Of a stretch of 64,000 nucleotides of DNA, positions 1 through 14,300 are shown piece by piece; position 1 is the stretch's first letter, and each line of letters begins with the position of its first letter. The DNA is taken from NCBI RefSeq assembly GCF_036320965.1, contig NC_092271.1, forward strand, positions 291,457 to 355,456, in the 5' to 3' direction. This stretch comes from Panulirus ornatus. Its lineage: Eukaryota; Arthropoda; Malacostraca; Decapoda; Palinuridae. Both the position numbers and the translations under genes were made by a program. The notes below the pieces were generated by a model. The model saw only the letters and a list, made by a program, of their open reading frames with translations, was not told where the DNA came from and did no database searches.

Positions 1-58
1 GAGTGAATTGGAGCGGTGTGGTATACCGGGGTTGACATGCTGGTCAGTGGATTGAATC
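1..58 (+). mobile_element. RTE-like LINE, C-terminal ORF remnant
   Basis: The first bases match the last codons of the LINE ORF that is intact at 37377-40373. They read VNWSGVVYRG and stop (TGA at 33-35), with D replaced by G relative to the intact copy. The next bases match the start of the LINE 3'UTR (a gtcagtggattgaatca block) and then pass directly into satellite A. The copy runs off the left edge, so its 5' extent is unknown. It is non-functional as seen here. Confidence 0.85.
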
Positions 59-3000
59 AGGAATCATCATTTAAGCGTCTCCTCTTCCATCATTGAAGTT
101 TCTCGCCTTCCATCATTTAAGCGTTTCCTATCCCATCATTTAAACGTCTCCCATACCGTCATTTGAGCGTTTCTCATTCCTCATTTAGCGTCAACCCATC
201 CCATCATTTAAGCGTCTCCCCTTCCATCATTTATGCGTCTCTCATCTCATCATTTAAGCGTCTCCCCTTCCATCATTGAAGTTTCTCCCCTTCCATCATT
301 TAAGCGTTTCATATCCCATCATTTAAACGTCTCCCATCCCGTCACTTAAGCGTTTTTCATTCCATCATTTAGCGTAAACCCATTCCATCATTTAAGCGTC
401 TCCCCTTCCATCATTTAAGTGTCTACCCATACTATCATATAACCGTCTCCCCTTCCCTCAGTATCTCTCTTTTAATCTTTAAGCGTCTCCCATCATTTAA
501 GCGTTTCCCATCCCATCATTTAAGAGTCTTCCTTTCCATTATTTGAGCGTCTCCTCTTGTATAATTCAAGCGTCTCCCATCCCATCATTTCAACGTCTCC
601 CATACCATCATTTTAGCATCTCCTAATCCATCATTTAAGCGTCTCACATCCCATCATTTAAGTGTCTCCCATACCATCATTTTAGCATCTCCCTTTCCCT
701 AATTTAAGCGTCTTCCATCCCATCATTTAAGTGTCTCCCCTTCCATCATGTAAGTGTCTCCTCATCCATCATTTACGCGTCTCACTTTTCATCATTTAAG
801 CATCTCCCGTCCCATCAATTAAGCGCGTCCCCTTCCATCATATTAGTGTCTCCCCTCGCATCATTTAAGCGTCCCCCCCTTACATCATTTAAGCGTCTCC
901 CCTTCCATCATTTAAGTGTCTCCCCACCTATCATGTAAGCGTCTCCCCTTCCATCATTTATGCATCTCCCATCCAATCATTTAAACGTCTTCCCTTTAAT
1001 CATTTAAGTGTCTCCTCTTCCATCATTTTAGAGTCTCCCCTCCCGTAATATAAACGTCTCCATTTCCATCATTTAAGCATCTCCTCCTCTATCTTTAAGC
1101 GTCTCCCATCCCATCATTTAAACCTCTCCCCTCCGACCATTTAGGCGTCTCCCCTTCCATCATTGACGCATCTCCCCTCCATTATTTAAGCGTCTCCCCT
1201 ACCATCTTTTAAGTGTCTCCCCTTCCGTCATTGAAGAATCTTCTTTTCAATCGTTTAAGCGTCTACCCATCCCATCATACAAGCGTCTCCTCTCCCATCA
1301 TTTAAGCGTCCACCCATACCTTCATATAAACGTGTCCCGTTTCATCTTTTAAGCGTCTCCAATCATTTAAGCGTATCCCATCCCATCATTTAAGCGTCTT
1401 CCTCTCCATGATTTAAGCGTGTCCCATCCCATCATTTCATCGCGTCCTCTCAACATTTTAGCATACCTCCTTCCATCATTAAAGTGTCTCCCTTTCCATC
1501 ATTTAAGTGTCTCCCCATCCATCATTTAAGCATCTACCTATACCATGATATAGCGTCTCTAATTCCATCAGTCTTTCCCGTTTCATCTTTTAAGCGTCTC
1601 CCATCATTTAACGCCTTCCATCCCTTCCATCAATTAAGCGTCTCTCATCCCATAATTCATGCGTCTCCCCTTCCATCGCTTCATTTTCTTCTCTTCCATC
1701 ATTTAAGCGTGTCCCCTTCCATCATTTAAGGGTCTCTCCTCCCGTCATTTAAGCGTTTCCCCTTCCATCATTTAAGCGTCTCCCCATCCATCATTTAAGT
1801 CTCCCATCCCATCATTTAAGCGTCTCCCATCTCACAGTTCAAGCGTGTCCCCTTCCATCGTTTAAGCGTCTCCCTTTCCATCATTTAAGCGTCTCTCATC
1901 CCATCATTTAAGCATTTCCCTTCCCATTATCTAAGCTTCTCCCATTCTATCATTTAAGGGTCTTCCCTTCCAATATTTAAGCATCTCCCCCTTCCATCAT
2001 TTATGCGTTTCCCATCCCATCATTCAAGCGTTTTCACTTCCATCATTTAAGTGTCTCACCTTCCATTGTTTAAGCATCTACCGTCCAATCATATAAACGT
2101 CTCCCCTTCCATCATTTAACCGTCTCCCATTCCAGCATTTAAACGTTTCACCTTCCATCATTTAAGCGTCTCCCCTTCCATCATTTAAGGGTCATCCTTC
2201 TATCATTCAAGTGTCTTACCTTCCATCATTTAAGCGTCTCCCCTTCCATAATCTAAGCCTCGATCATCCCATCATTCAAGCGTTTACCCTTTCATCATTT
2301 AATCGTCTCCCCTTCTATCATTTCATCGTCTCCCCTTCTATCATTTAATCGTCTCCCCTTCTATCATTTAAGCGTCTTCCTTTCCATCATTTAAGCGTTT
2401 CCCCTTCCATCATTTATGCGTCTCCCATCCCATCGTTTGAGCTTCTCCCCTCCCATTATTTCAGCGTCTCCCTTCCCATCATTTAAGCGTGTCCCTTTCC
2501 ATAATTTAAGCGTCTCCCCTTACATCATTTAAGAGTCTCTCCTCTCATCATATGAACGCGTCCCTTTTAATCAATACACGTCCCATTTTCCATCATTTAA
2601 GCGTCTCTCATCCCATCCTTTAATCGTCTCCCCTTTCATTATCTAAGCGTCTCCCCTTCCATTGTTTAAGCATCTCCCTATCCATCATTTAAGTGTCTCC
2701 CCTTCCATCATTTAAGGGTCTTTCATCCCATCATTGAAACGCCTCCCCTTCCATCATTTCACTTTCTTCACTTCTATCATATAAGCGTGCCCCCTTCCAT
2801 CATTTAAGCGTCTCCCCTCCCATCATTTAAGCGTTTCCCCTTCTCTCATTCAAGCTTCTCCCCTTCCATCATTTAAACGTCACCTTTCCATCATTTAAAT
2901 GTTTCTCTTCCATCATTTATGCGTCTCCCCTTCCATTATCTAAGCCTCTCTCATCCCATCATTTAAGAGTCTTCCCTTCCATCGTTTAATCGCCTCCCCC

Positions 3001-4152
3001 TCTATCATTTAGGCGTCTCCACTTTAATCATTTAAGTGTCTCCCTTCCATCATTTAATCGTCTCCTCTTCCATCATTTAAGCCTCTACCATCCCATCATT
3101 TATGCGTTTCCCCTTCCATCATTTAAGCGTCTCCCATATTGTTATTTAAGCGTCTCCCCTTCCATTATTCAAGCGTCTTCCCTTCCATTATCTAGGCGTC
3201 TCCCCTTCCATTATTTAAGCGTCTCTCCTTCCATCATTTATGCGTCTCCCACCCCATCATTTAAGCTTCTCCCCTCCCACTGTTTAAGCGTCTCCCTTCC
3301 CATCATTTAGCGTTTCCCTTTCCATAATTGAAGAGTCTCTCCTTCCATCATTTAAGCGTCTCTTCTCCTATCATATAAACGTCTCCCATTTAATCATTCT
3401 AGCGTCCCCTCTTCCATCATTTAAGCGTCTCCCATCCCATTATTTAATCGTCTCCCCTTTTATTATCTAAGCTTCTCCCCTTTCATCATTTAAGCATCAT
3501 ATCCATCATTTAAGCGTCTCCTCTATCATCATTAAAGCCTGTCCCCTTCCATCATTTAATTTTCTTCCCTTACATCATTTAAGCGTGTACCCTTCCATCA
3601 TTTAAGTGCCTCTCCTCCCATTATTTAAGCGTTTCTTATCCCATCATTTAAGCGTCTCCACATCCATCATTTAAAAGTCTCCCATCCCATCAGTAAAGCG
3701 TCTCTTCCTCCATCATTTAAGCATCTCCTGTTCCATCATTTAAGCGTCTCCCATCCCATCATTTAAGCGTCTCCCATGCCACAATTTAAGCGTGTTCCCT
3801 TTCATCATTTAAACCTCTTCCCTTCCATCATTTAAGCGTCTCCATCCCATAATTTAAGCCTTTCCCTTCCCATTTTCTAAGCGTTTCCCTTTCCATGATT
3901 CAAGCGTCTTCAATTCCATTATTTAAGCGTCTCCCCACCCATCATTTATGCGTCTCCCATCCCATCACCTAAGCGTTTTCACTTCCATCATTTAAGTGTC
4001 TCACCTTCCATTGTTTAAGCATCTCCCTTCCAATCATATAAAGGTCTCCCTTCCATCATTTAAACGTGTCCTTTTCCATCATTTAGGCGTCTCCCATTCC
4101 ATAATCTAAACGTCTCCCCTTCCATCAGTTAACCGTTTCCCCTTCCATCACT
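59..4152. repeat. Satellite/minisatellite A, 23-24 bp unit
   Basis: About 4.1 kb of imperfect tandem repeats. The unit is roughly catcatttaagcgtctccc followed by cttc or atcc, about 23-24 bp, so around 175 units. Units differ by substitutions and 1-3 bp indels, and no higher-order period was obvious by eye. The array is CT-rich on the plus strand and has no meaningful ORF. The only longer open frame (1484-1729) is read-through of the repeat. The left edge abuts a LINE 3' end and the right edge fuses to satellite B at about 4152. Confidence 0.95.
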
Positions 4153-4639
4153 TAAGCGTCTCCAAGACCTACGTACTACACTGAAACCAGCACCAAGACG
4201 TACGCACTACACTGCCATTAAACCACAACGTACGAACCATACTGTCACCAGCACCATGACGTACGTACCACATTGCCAACAGCACCACGACGAACGTAAT
4301 ACACTGCCACCAGCACTACAATGTACGCATCACACTGACACCACAACCATAACTTACGAACAACACTGACACCAGCACCACGACGTGCGCACTACACTGC
4401 CACCAGCACCACAAAGCAAGTACTACATTGCCACCAGAAGAAAGACTTAGGTACTACACTGGCATCAGTTTCATAACGTACGTACTACACTGCCACAAAC
4501 ACCACGACATATGTACCGCACTGCTACCAGCACCACGACGTACGTACTACACTGCCACCAGCATCACGAGGTACGTACTACACTGATACCAGCACCAAGA
4601 CGTAAGTAATACACTGCCACCAGCAGCACGACGTGCGTA

Positions 4640-7180
4640 CTACAATGCCATTAGCACCACGGCATAAGTATTAAAATGATGAAAGCACAACGACGTACAT
4701 ACTACACTGACACCAGCACCACGACGTACGTACAACACTGGCACCAGCACCACGACGTACGCACCACACTGGTAAAAGAACCACGATGTACGTAGTAAAA
4801 GAACTACGATGTACGTGCTACACTTCCACAAGCACTACGACGTACGTACTACACTGACACCAGCACCACAACGTATATACTACACTGCCACCAGCACCAC
4901 GACGTATGTACTACAATGCCGCAAAACCCACGACGTACGTACTAAATTGCCAATAGCACCACGACGCACGTACTACACTGATACCAGCACCACGATGTAC
5001 GTACTACACTGCTACCACCACCACGACGTACGTACTACACTGATACCAGCACCAAGATGTGAGTAATACACTGCCACCAGCATCACGACGTGCGTACTAC
5101 AATGCCATTAGCATCACGACATAAGTACTAAAATGATAGAAGCACAACGACGTACATACTACCCTGACACCAGCACCACGACGTATGTACAACACTGGCA
5201 CCAGCACCACGACGTATGCACCACACTGGTAAAAGAACCACGATGTACGTGCTACACTTCCAAAAGCACCACGACGTACGTACTACACTGACACCAGCAA
5301 CACAACGTATATACTACACTGCCACCAGCACCACGACGTATGTACTACAATGCCGCAAAACCCACGAAGTACGTATTACATTGCTAATAGCACCACGACG
5401 CACTTACTACACTGATACCAGCACCACGATCAACGTACTACATTGCCACCAGCACCACAACGTACGTACTACACTAACACCAGCACCAAGACGTACGTAC
5501 TACACTGCCACCAGCATCACCTCGAAAGTATTACACTGCCGCTAAAACCAAGACGTAAGTACACGCTGCCACCAGCACCACGACGTATGTACTACACTAG
5601 TACCAGCACCACGACGTACGTACTACACTGCCACCAGCACCACGACGTACGTACTACACTGACACCAGCACCACAACGTATATACTACACTGCCACCAGC
5701 ACCACGACGTATGTACTACAATGCCGCAAAACCCACGACGTACGTACTACATTGCCAATAGCACCACGACGCACGTACTACACTGATACCAGTACCACAA
5801 TGTACGTTTTACACTGCCACAAGCACCATAACGTACGTACTACACTGACACCAGCACCACGACGTACGTACTACACTGCCACTACCACCATCACGTACGT
5901 ACTGCACTGATAAGAGCACCAAAATTTAAGTAATACACTGCCACCAGCAGCATGACGTGCGTACTACAATGCCATTAGCACCATGACATAAGTACTAAAA
6001 TGATAGAAGCACAACGACGTACATACTACACTGACACCAGCACCATGACGTACGTACAACACTGGCACCAGCACCACGACGTACGCACCACACTGGTAAA
6101 AGAACCACGATGTGCGTAGTAAAAGAACTACGATGTACGTGCTACACTTCCACAAGCACTACGACGTACGTACTACACTGACACCAGCACCACAACGTAT
6201 ACACTACACTGCCACCAGCACCAAGACGTATGTACTACAATGCCGCAAAACCCACGACGTACGTACTAAATTGCCAATATCACCACGACGCACGTACTAC
6301 ACTGATACCAGCACCACGATGTACGTACTACACTGCCACCAGCACCACAACGTACGTACTACACTGACACCAGCAACACGACGTGCGTACTACACTGCCA
6401 CCAGCATCACCTCGAAAGTATTACACTGCCGCTAAAACCAAGACGCAAGCACACACTGCCACCAGCACCACGACGTATGTACTACACTAGTACCAGCACC
6501 ACGACGTACGTACTACACTGCCACCAGCACCATGACGTACGTACAACACTGGCACCAGCACCACGACGTACGCACCACACTGGTAAAAGAGCCACGGTGT
6601 ACGTGCTACACTTCCACAAGCACCACGACATACGTACTACACTGACACCAGCACCACGACGTATATACTACACTGCCACCAGCACCACGACGTATTTACT
6701 ACAATGCCGCAAAACACGCGACGTACGTACTACATTGCCAATAACACCACGACGCACGTGCTACACTGATACCAGCACCACGAAGTACGTACTACACTGC
6801 CACCAGCAGCACGACATGCGTACTACAATTCCATTAGCACCACGACATAAGTACTAAAATGATAGAAGCACAATGACGTACATACTACGCTGACACCAGC
6901 ACCATGACGTACGTACAACACTGGCACCAGCACCACGACGTACGCACCACACTGGTAAAAGAGCCACGATGTACGTACTACACTTCCGCAAGCACCGCGA
7001 TGTACGTACTACACTGACACTAGAACCACAACGTATATACTACACTGCCACCAGCACCATGACGTATGTACTCCAATGCCTCAAAACCCATGACGTACGT
7101 ACTACATTGCCAATAGCACCACAACGTACGTACTACACTGACACCAGCACCAAGACGTACGTACTACACTGCCACTAGCA
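4640..7180. repeat. Higher-order repeat inside satellite B (~370-470 bp, nested in ~1.3 kb)
   Basis: A recognisable run of variant units (gatgtacgtgctacacttcc, then an aacgtatatac unit, then an atgccgcaaaacccacgac unit) recurs near 4810, 5242, 6130, 6597 and 6969. A longer block at 4640-5070 is repeated with few changes at 5964-6390. The spacings are near multiples of 31 bp (about 12-15 units), as expected for unequal exchange of multi-unit blocks. Confidence 0.75.
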
Positions 7181-8329
7181 TCATGGCGAAAGTATTACAT
7201 TGCCTCTAAAACCAAGACATACGTACTACACTGCCACTAACACCAAGACCAACGTACTACACTGCTAATGGCACCACGAGGTACGTAATTAATGATAGTA
7301 CCACAACGTTCGTTCTACAATGCCACCAGCACAACGACGTAGGTACTATACTGCCACCAACACCAAGACTTACGTACGACACTGCCCCCAGCACGACGAT
7401 GTACGTACAACACTACCACCAGCACGACGTACGCACTACACTGACACCAGCAGCACGACGTAGGTACTACACTGATACCAGCACCACGATGTACTTACTA
7501 CAGTGCTACAAGCAGCACCACGTACGTACTATACTGACACCAGCATCAAAAGATATGTACTACATTGCCACCAACACCACGACGTACGAACTATACTGAC
7601 TAGCACGACGATGTATGTGCTACACTAACACAAGCAGCACGAAGTACGTACTACACTCTCACCAGGTCATCGACGTACGCAATACACTGACACCAGAACT
7701 ACAACATATGTACTACACTGACACCAGCACAACGACGTATCTACTACACTGACACCAGCACAACAAAGTAAGTACTGAACTTCCACCAGCGCCACGACGT
7801 ACGTACTTCACTGACACCAGTATAATGATGTACGCACTACACTGATACCAGCATCACGACATACCTACTAAACTGCCACCAGGAGCATGGCATACGTACT
7901 ATAATGACACAAGCGCCACGACGTACGCTCTACACCGACACCAGCACCACGACGTATGAACTACATTGACACCAGCACCACGATGTACGTACTACAATGA
8001 CACCAAATCAAAACATATGTGCTATACTGACACCAGTACCACGACATATATAATACACTGCCACCGGCACCACAACGGACATACCACACTACCACCAATA
8101 TCACAATGTATGTACGACAGTGCCACCAGCACCAAGACGTACGTACTACACTGCCAATAGCACCAAAAGGTACGTAATGCACTGATAGCAGCACCCCAAC
8201 GTACGTACTACACTGCCACCAGCACCACGACGTGCGTACGACACAGCCACCAGCACCAAGACGTATGCACCACATTGCCACTGGCACCACGACGTATGTA
8301 CTACACTGCCACCAGCACGAAGACGTATG

Positions 8330-11300
8330 AATTATACTGCAAGCTCCACGACGTATGTACTACACTGCCGCAAGCAGTACGACGTACGTACTACACTGCC
8401 AACAACACGACGTACTCACTACACTGACACCAGCAGCACGACGTAGGTACTACACTGATACCAGCACCACGATGTACTTACTACAGTGCCACAAGCAGCA
8501 CGGCGTACCTACTATACAGACACCAGCAACAAAAAGAATGTACTGCACTGCAACCAGCACCACGATGTACGAACACTGCTGCCAGTAGCACCAAGACGTA
8601 TGTGCTACAGCTGTAACCAGCAGCACGATATACCTACTACACTCTCACCAGCTCAACGACGTACGCACTACACTGACATCAGCACAACGACGTATGTTCT
8701 ACACTGACACCAGCACCACGAAGTACGTACTGCATTGCCACCAGCAATACGACGTACGTACTACATTGACACCATCATCACGTACGTACAACACTGATAC
8801 TAGCTCCAAGACATACATACTAAACTGCCACCAGTAGCACGACATACGTACCATAAGGAAACGAGCACCACGACGTACGCACTAAACTGACACCAGCCCC
8901 ACGACGTATGAATTATATTGAAACCAGCACCACGACATACGTACTACAATAACACCAACCCAAAACGTATGTCCTTTACTGACACCAGTACCAGGACGTA
9001 TATAATACACTGCAACCAGCACCGCGGGGGTCGTACTACACTACCACCAATATCACAAGGTATGTGCGACAGTGCCACCAGAACCATGACGCACGTACTA
9101 CACTGCCAGAGGCACCACGACGTACTTACGACACTGCCACCAGCAACACGAAGTATTTACCTCACTGCCACCAGCACCAGGAATTAAGAACTACACTGCC
9201 ACCAGCAGCACGAAGTACGGACTACACTTCTACCAGCACAACGACGTACGTACTACCTGACCCCAGCACCACGATGGATGTACTTCACTGACACCAGCAC
9301 CAACACGTACGTACTACACTGCCATCAGCACCGCGACGTATGTATTACACTGACACCATCACCAGGACGTACGTACTGCACTGCCACTAGCACCACAACG
9401 TATGTAATATACTGCCACCATCACAACGACGTAAGTACTACGCTGCCACCAGCACTACAACGTGCGTACTACACTGACACCAGCACCAAGACTTACTTAC
9501 TATACTGCCACCAGCACCACTGCGTAAGTACTACAATGCCACTAAAACCAAGACATACGTACTACACTGCCACTAGCGCCAAGACGTACGTACTACACTG
9601 AAACCGGCACTTAGACGTACGTGCTACACAGCTAATAGCACCACGAGGTACGTAATACAATGATAGCAGCACGATGATGTACGTACTACACTGCCAATAG
9701 CACAACGACATACGTATTACACTGACACCAGTAACACGATGTACATACTACATTGCCAATAGCACCACGACGCTTGTACTAAACTGATTCCAGCACCTCG
9801 ACGTACTTACTACACTGCCACCAGCAACACGGCGTACGTACTATACTATCATCAGGACCAAGACGTACTTACTACACTTCCACCAGCACCAAAACGTACG
9901 TACTGCATTACCGCTAAAAACCACGACGTACGTACTACACTGCCACCAACACCAAGACGTAACTATTAAACTGCCAATAGCACCGAGAGATACGTAATAC
10001 ACTGATAGCAGCACCACGACGTACGTACTACACTGCCACCAGCACCACGGCCTACTTACGACACTGCCACCAGCACCACGACGTACGAATTATACTGAAA
10101 GCGCCACGACGTATGTACTACACTGCCGCAAGCAGTACAACGTATGCACTACACTGTCGCCAGCACAACGACGTATGTTCTAAACTGACACCAGCATCAC
10201 GAAGTACGTACTGCACTGCCAGCAGCACCACGACGTACGTACTACACTGACACCTGCATCACGACGTACGTACTACACTGATACTAGCACCACGACGTAC
10301 CTACTAAACTGCCACTTGCAGCACGACATATGTACTATATATAATGACACGAGCACCACAATGTACGCACTACACTGACACCAGCACTACGACGTATGAA
10401 CAATATTTACACCAGCACCACGACGTGCGTACTACAATGACACTATACCCAAAACGTATGTCCTTTAATGACACCACAACCACGACGTATGTAATATACT
10501 GCCACCGGCACCACGGCGTACGTATTCAGTACTACCAATATCACAACGTATGTACGATAATGCCACTAGCACTACGACGCACGTACTACACTGCGACCAG
10601 CACCACGACATACTTACTACACTGCCACCAGCAACACGAAGTATCTGCCTCAGTGCCACCAGCACCACAACATAAGAACTACACTGCCACCAGAAGCACA
10701 AAGTACGTACTACACTTCTACCAGCACCACGACGTACGTACTACAATGACACCAGCACCACGATGGCTGTACTTCACTGACACCAGCACCAATACGTACT
10801 TACTACATGCCATCAGCAACACAACATACGTATTACGCTGATACCATCACCAGGACGTAGGTACTACACTGCCACAGGCACCACAACATGTGCACTGTAT
10901 TGCCACCAACACAACGACGTACATGCTACACTGCCACCAGTACTAAAACGTACGTTCTACAATGACACCAGCACCAAGACTACACTACACTGCAACCAGC
11001 ACAACGGTGTGAGTACAATACTGCTACTAAAACCACGATGTACGTACTACACTGCCAATAGCGCCACGACGTACGTACTACACTGAAATCACCACCAATA
11101 CGTACGTTTTACACTACTAATAGCACCACAAGGTACGTAATACAATGATAGCAGCACGACGATGTAGTACTACACTGCCACTACTAACACGATATATGTA
11201 ATACACTGACGCCAGCCACACAATATACATAATACATTGCCAATAGCACCACGACGGTCGTACTAAACTGGCTTCAGCACCTCGACGTACTTACTACACT

Positions 11301-14300
11301 GCCACCAGCAACACAACGTACGTACTACACGAACATCAGGACCAAGACGTACTTTCAACACCGCCACCAACACCAAAATGTACGTAATACATTGCCGCTA
11401 AAACCACGACGCACGTACTTCACTGCCACCAACACCAAGACGTAACTGTTAAACTGCCAATAGCACCAAGAGGTACGTCATACACTGATAGCAGCACCTA
11501 ACGTACGTACTACACTGCCAACTGCGCCACGACATACGTACGACACTGCCACCAAAACCACGACGTATGAACTAAACTGCCACTGGCACTACGATGTATG
11601 TAGTACACTGCCACCAGCACCACGACGTAGGAATTATACTGCAAGCACCATGAGGTATGTACTACCCTGCCGCAAGCGGTACCACGTTCGTACTACGCTG
11701 CCACCAGTACGACGTACTCACTACACTGACAACAACACAACGACGTAGGTACTACACTGATAACAGCACCACGATTTACTTACTACAGTACCACAAGCAG
11801 CACGGCGTAAGTACTATACTGACATCAGCATTAAAAGGTATGTATTACACTGCCACCAGCACCACAAAGTACGAGCTATACTGCCACAAGCACCAACACG
11901 TATGTGCTACACTGGCAACAGGAGCACGACGTACATACTACACTCTCACCAGCTCAACAACATACGCAGTACACTGACGCAAGGACTACGACGTATGTAA
12001 TACACTGACACCAGCACAACGACGTATCCGCTACACTGACACCAGCACCACGAGGTACGTACTGCACTGCCACCAGCACCACGACGTACGTACTACACTG
12101 ACACCAGCATCACGACGTACGTACTACACTAATACCAGCACCTTTACGTACCTACTAAACTGCCACCAGCAGCACGACATACATACTATAATGATACGAG
12201 CACCACGAAGTACGCACTACAATGACACTAGCAAAAGACGTATGAACGTCCTACACCAGCACCACAACGCATGTACTACAATGGCACCAACGCAAAACCC
12301 ATGTGCTATACTGACACCACTACCACGACATATATAATGCACTGCCACCAGCATCATGGACGTCCGTACTACACTACCACCAGTATCAAAACGTATGTTC
12401 GACAGTGCCACCAGCACCAAGACGCACGAAGTACACTGCGACTAGTGCCACGACGTATTTACTACACTGTCACCAGCACAATGAAGTACCTATATCACTT
12501 CCACCAGCACCAAGACGTAAGAACTACACTGCCACTAGCACCACGAAGTATTTACCTCATTGCCACCAGCACCACGACATAAGAATTACACTGCCACCAG
12601 AAGCAGGAAGGACGTACTACATTGCCACCAGCACCACGACGCACGTATTACACTTCGACCAGCACAACGACTTAATTACTACACTGCCACCAGCAACACG
12701 AAGTATTTACCTCACTGCTACCAGCACCACGACATAAGAACTACACTGCCACCAACAACACGAAGTACGTACTACACTGCTACCAGAACAACGACGTACA
12801 TACTAGACTGACACCAGCACCACGATTGATCTACTTCACTGACACCAGCACCAAGATGTAGGTACTACATTGCCATCAGCACCACGACGTACGTACTACA
12901 CTGATACCATCACCAGGACGTACGTACTGCACTGCCACCAGCACCACAACGTATACTATACTGCTATCAGTACAACGACGTAGGTACTGCACTGCCACCA
13001 GCACTATAACGTACGTACTACACTGACACCAGCACCAAGACGTACGTACTACACTGCCATCAGCACCACGGTGTAAATACTACACTGCCATTAAAACCAC
13101 GACGTACATACTACACTGCCACTAACGCCACGACGTACGTGATACACTGAAACACACACCAAGACGTACGTGCTACACTGCTAATAGCACCACGAGGTAC
13201 GTAATACAATGTTAAGAGTTCGACGATGTAGGTACTACACTGACAATAGCGCCATTACATACGTATTACACTGACACCAGCAACACGCTATACATAGTAC
13301 ATTGCCAATAGCACCACGACGCTCGTACTATACTGATGACGGCACCACGACGTACTTACTACACTGCCACCAGCAACACACCGTACGCACTACACTAACA
13401 TCAGGACCAAGACGTACTTACTACACTGCCACCAGCACCACGACGTACGTACTACATTGCCGCTAACACCACGACATGCGTACTACACTGCCACCAGCAC
13501 CACGACGTTCGTACTAAACTGACAATAGCACCAAGAGGTACCTAATACACTGACAGTAGACCCACAACGTACATACTACGTTGCCACCAGCACCACAACG
13601 TACGTGCGACACTGCCACCAGCACCACGACGTACCTACTAGACTGCCACTGGCACCACGACGTCTGTACTACACTGCCACCAGCACCACTACGTACGAAT
13701 TATACTGCAGGCGCCACGACATATGTAATATACTGCCACAAGCAGTACGATGTACGTACTACACTGCCACCAGCAGGACGTACGCACTACACTGACACCA
13801 GCACAACGACGTAGGTACTACACTGATACCAGCACCATGATGTACTTACTACAGTGCCACAAACAGCACGGCGTCCGTACTATTCTGACACCAGCAGCAT
13901 AAGGTATGTACTGCACTGCCATCAGCACCGCGACGTACGAACTATGCTGCCATTAGCACCAAGACGTACGTGCTACACTGACACCAGCAGCACAACATAG
14001 GTGCTACATTGATACCAGCACTACGATGTACCTACTACAGAGCCACAATCAGCACGGCGTCCGTACTATACTTACACCAGCATCAAAAGGTATGTGCTGC
14101 ACTGCTACCAGCACAACGACGTACGAACTATACTGACACTAGCACCAAAACGTATGTGCTACACTGACACCAGCAGCACGACGTACTTACTACACTCTGA
14201 CCAGCTCAACAACGTACGAACGTCACTGACACAAGCACAACGACGTATGTTCTACACTGACACCAGCACCACGAAGTACGTACTGCACTGCCACCAGCAC

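Noticed and set aside
59..4152. Telomeric repeat
   Set aside because: The unit is 23-24 bp and does not contain the arthropod ttagg repeat.
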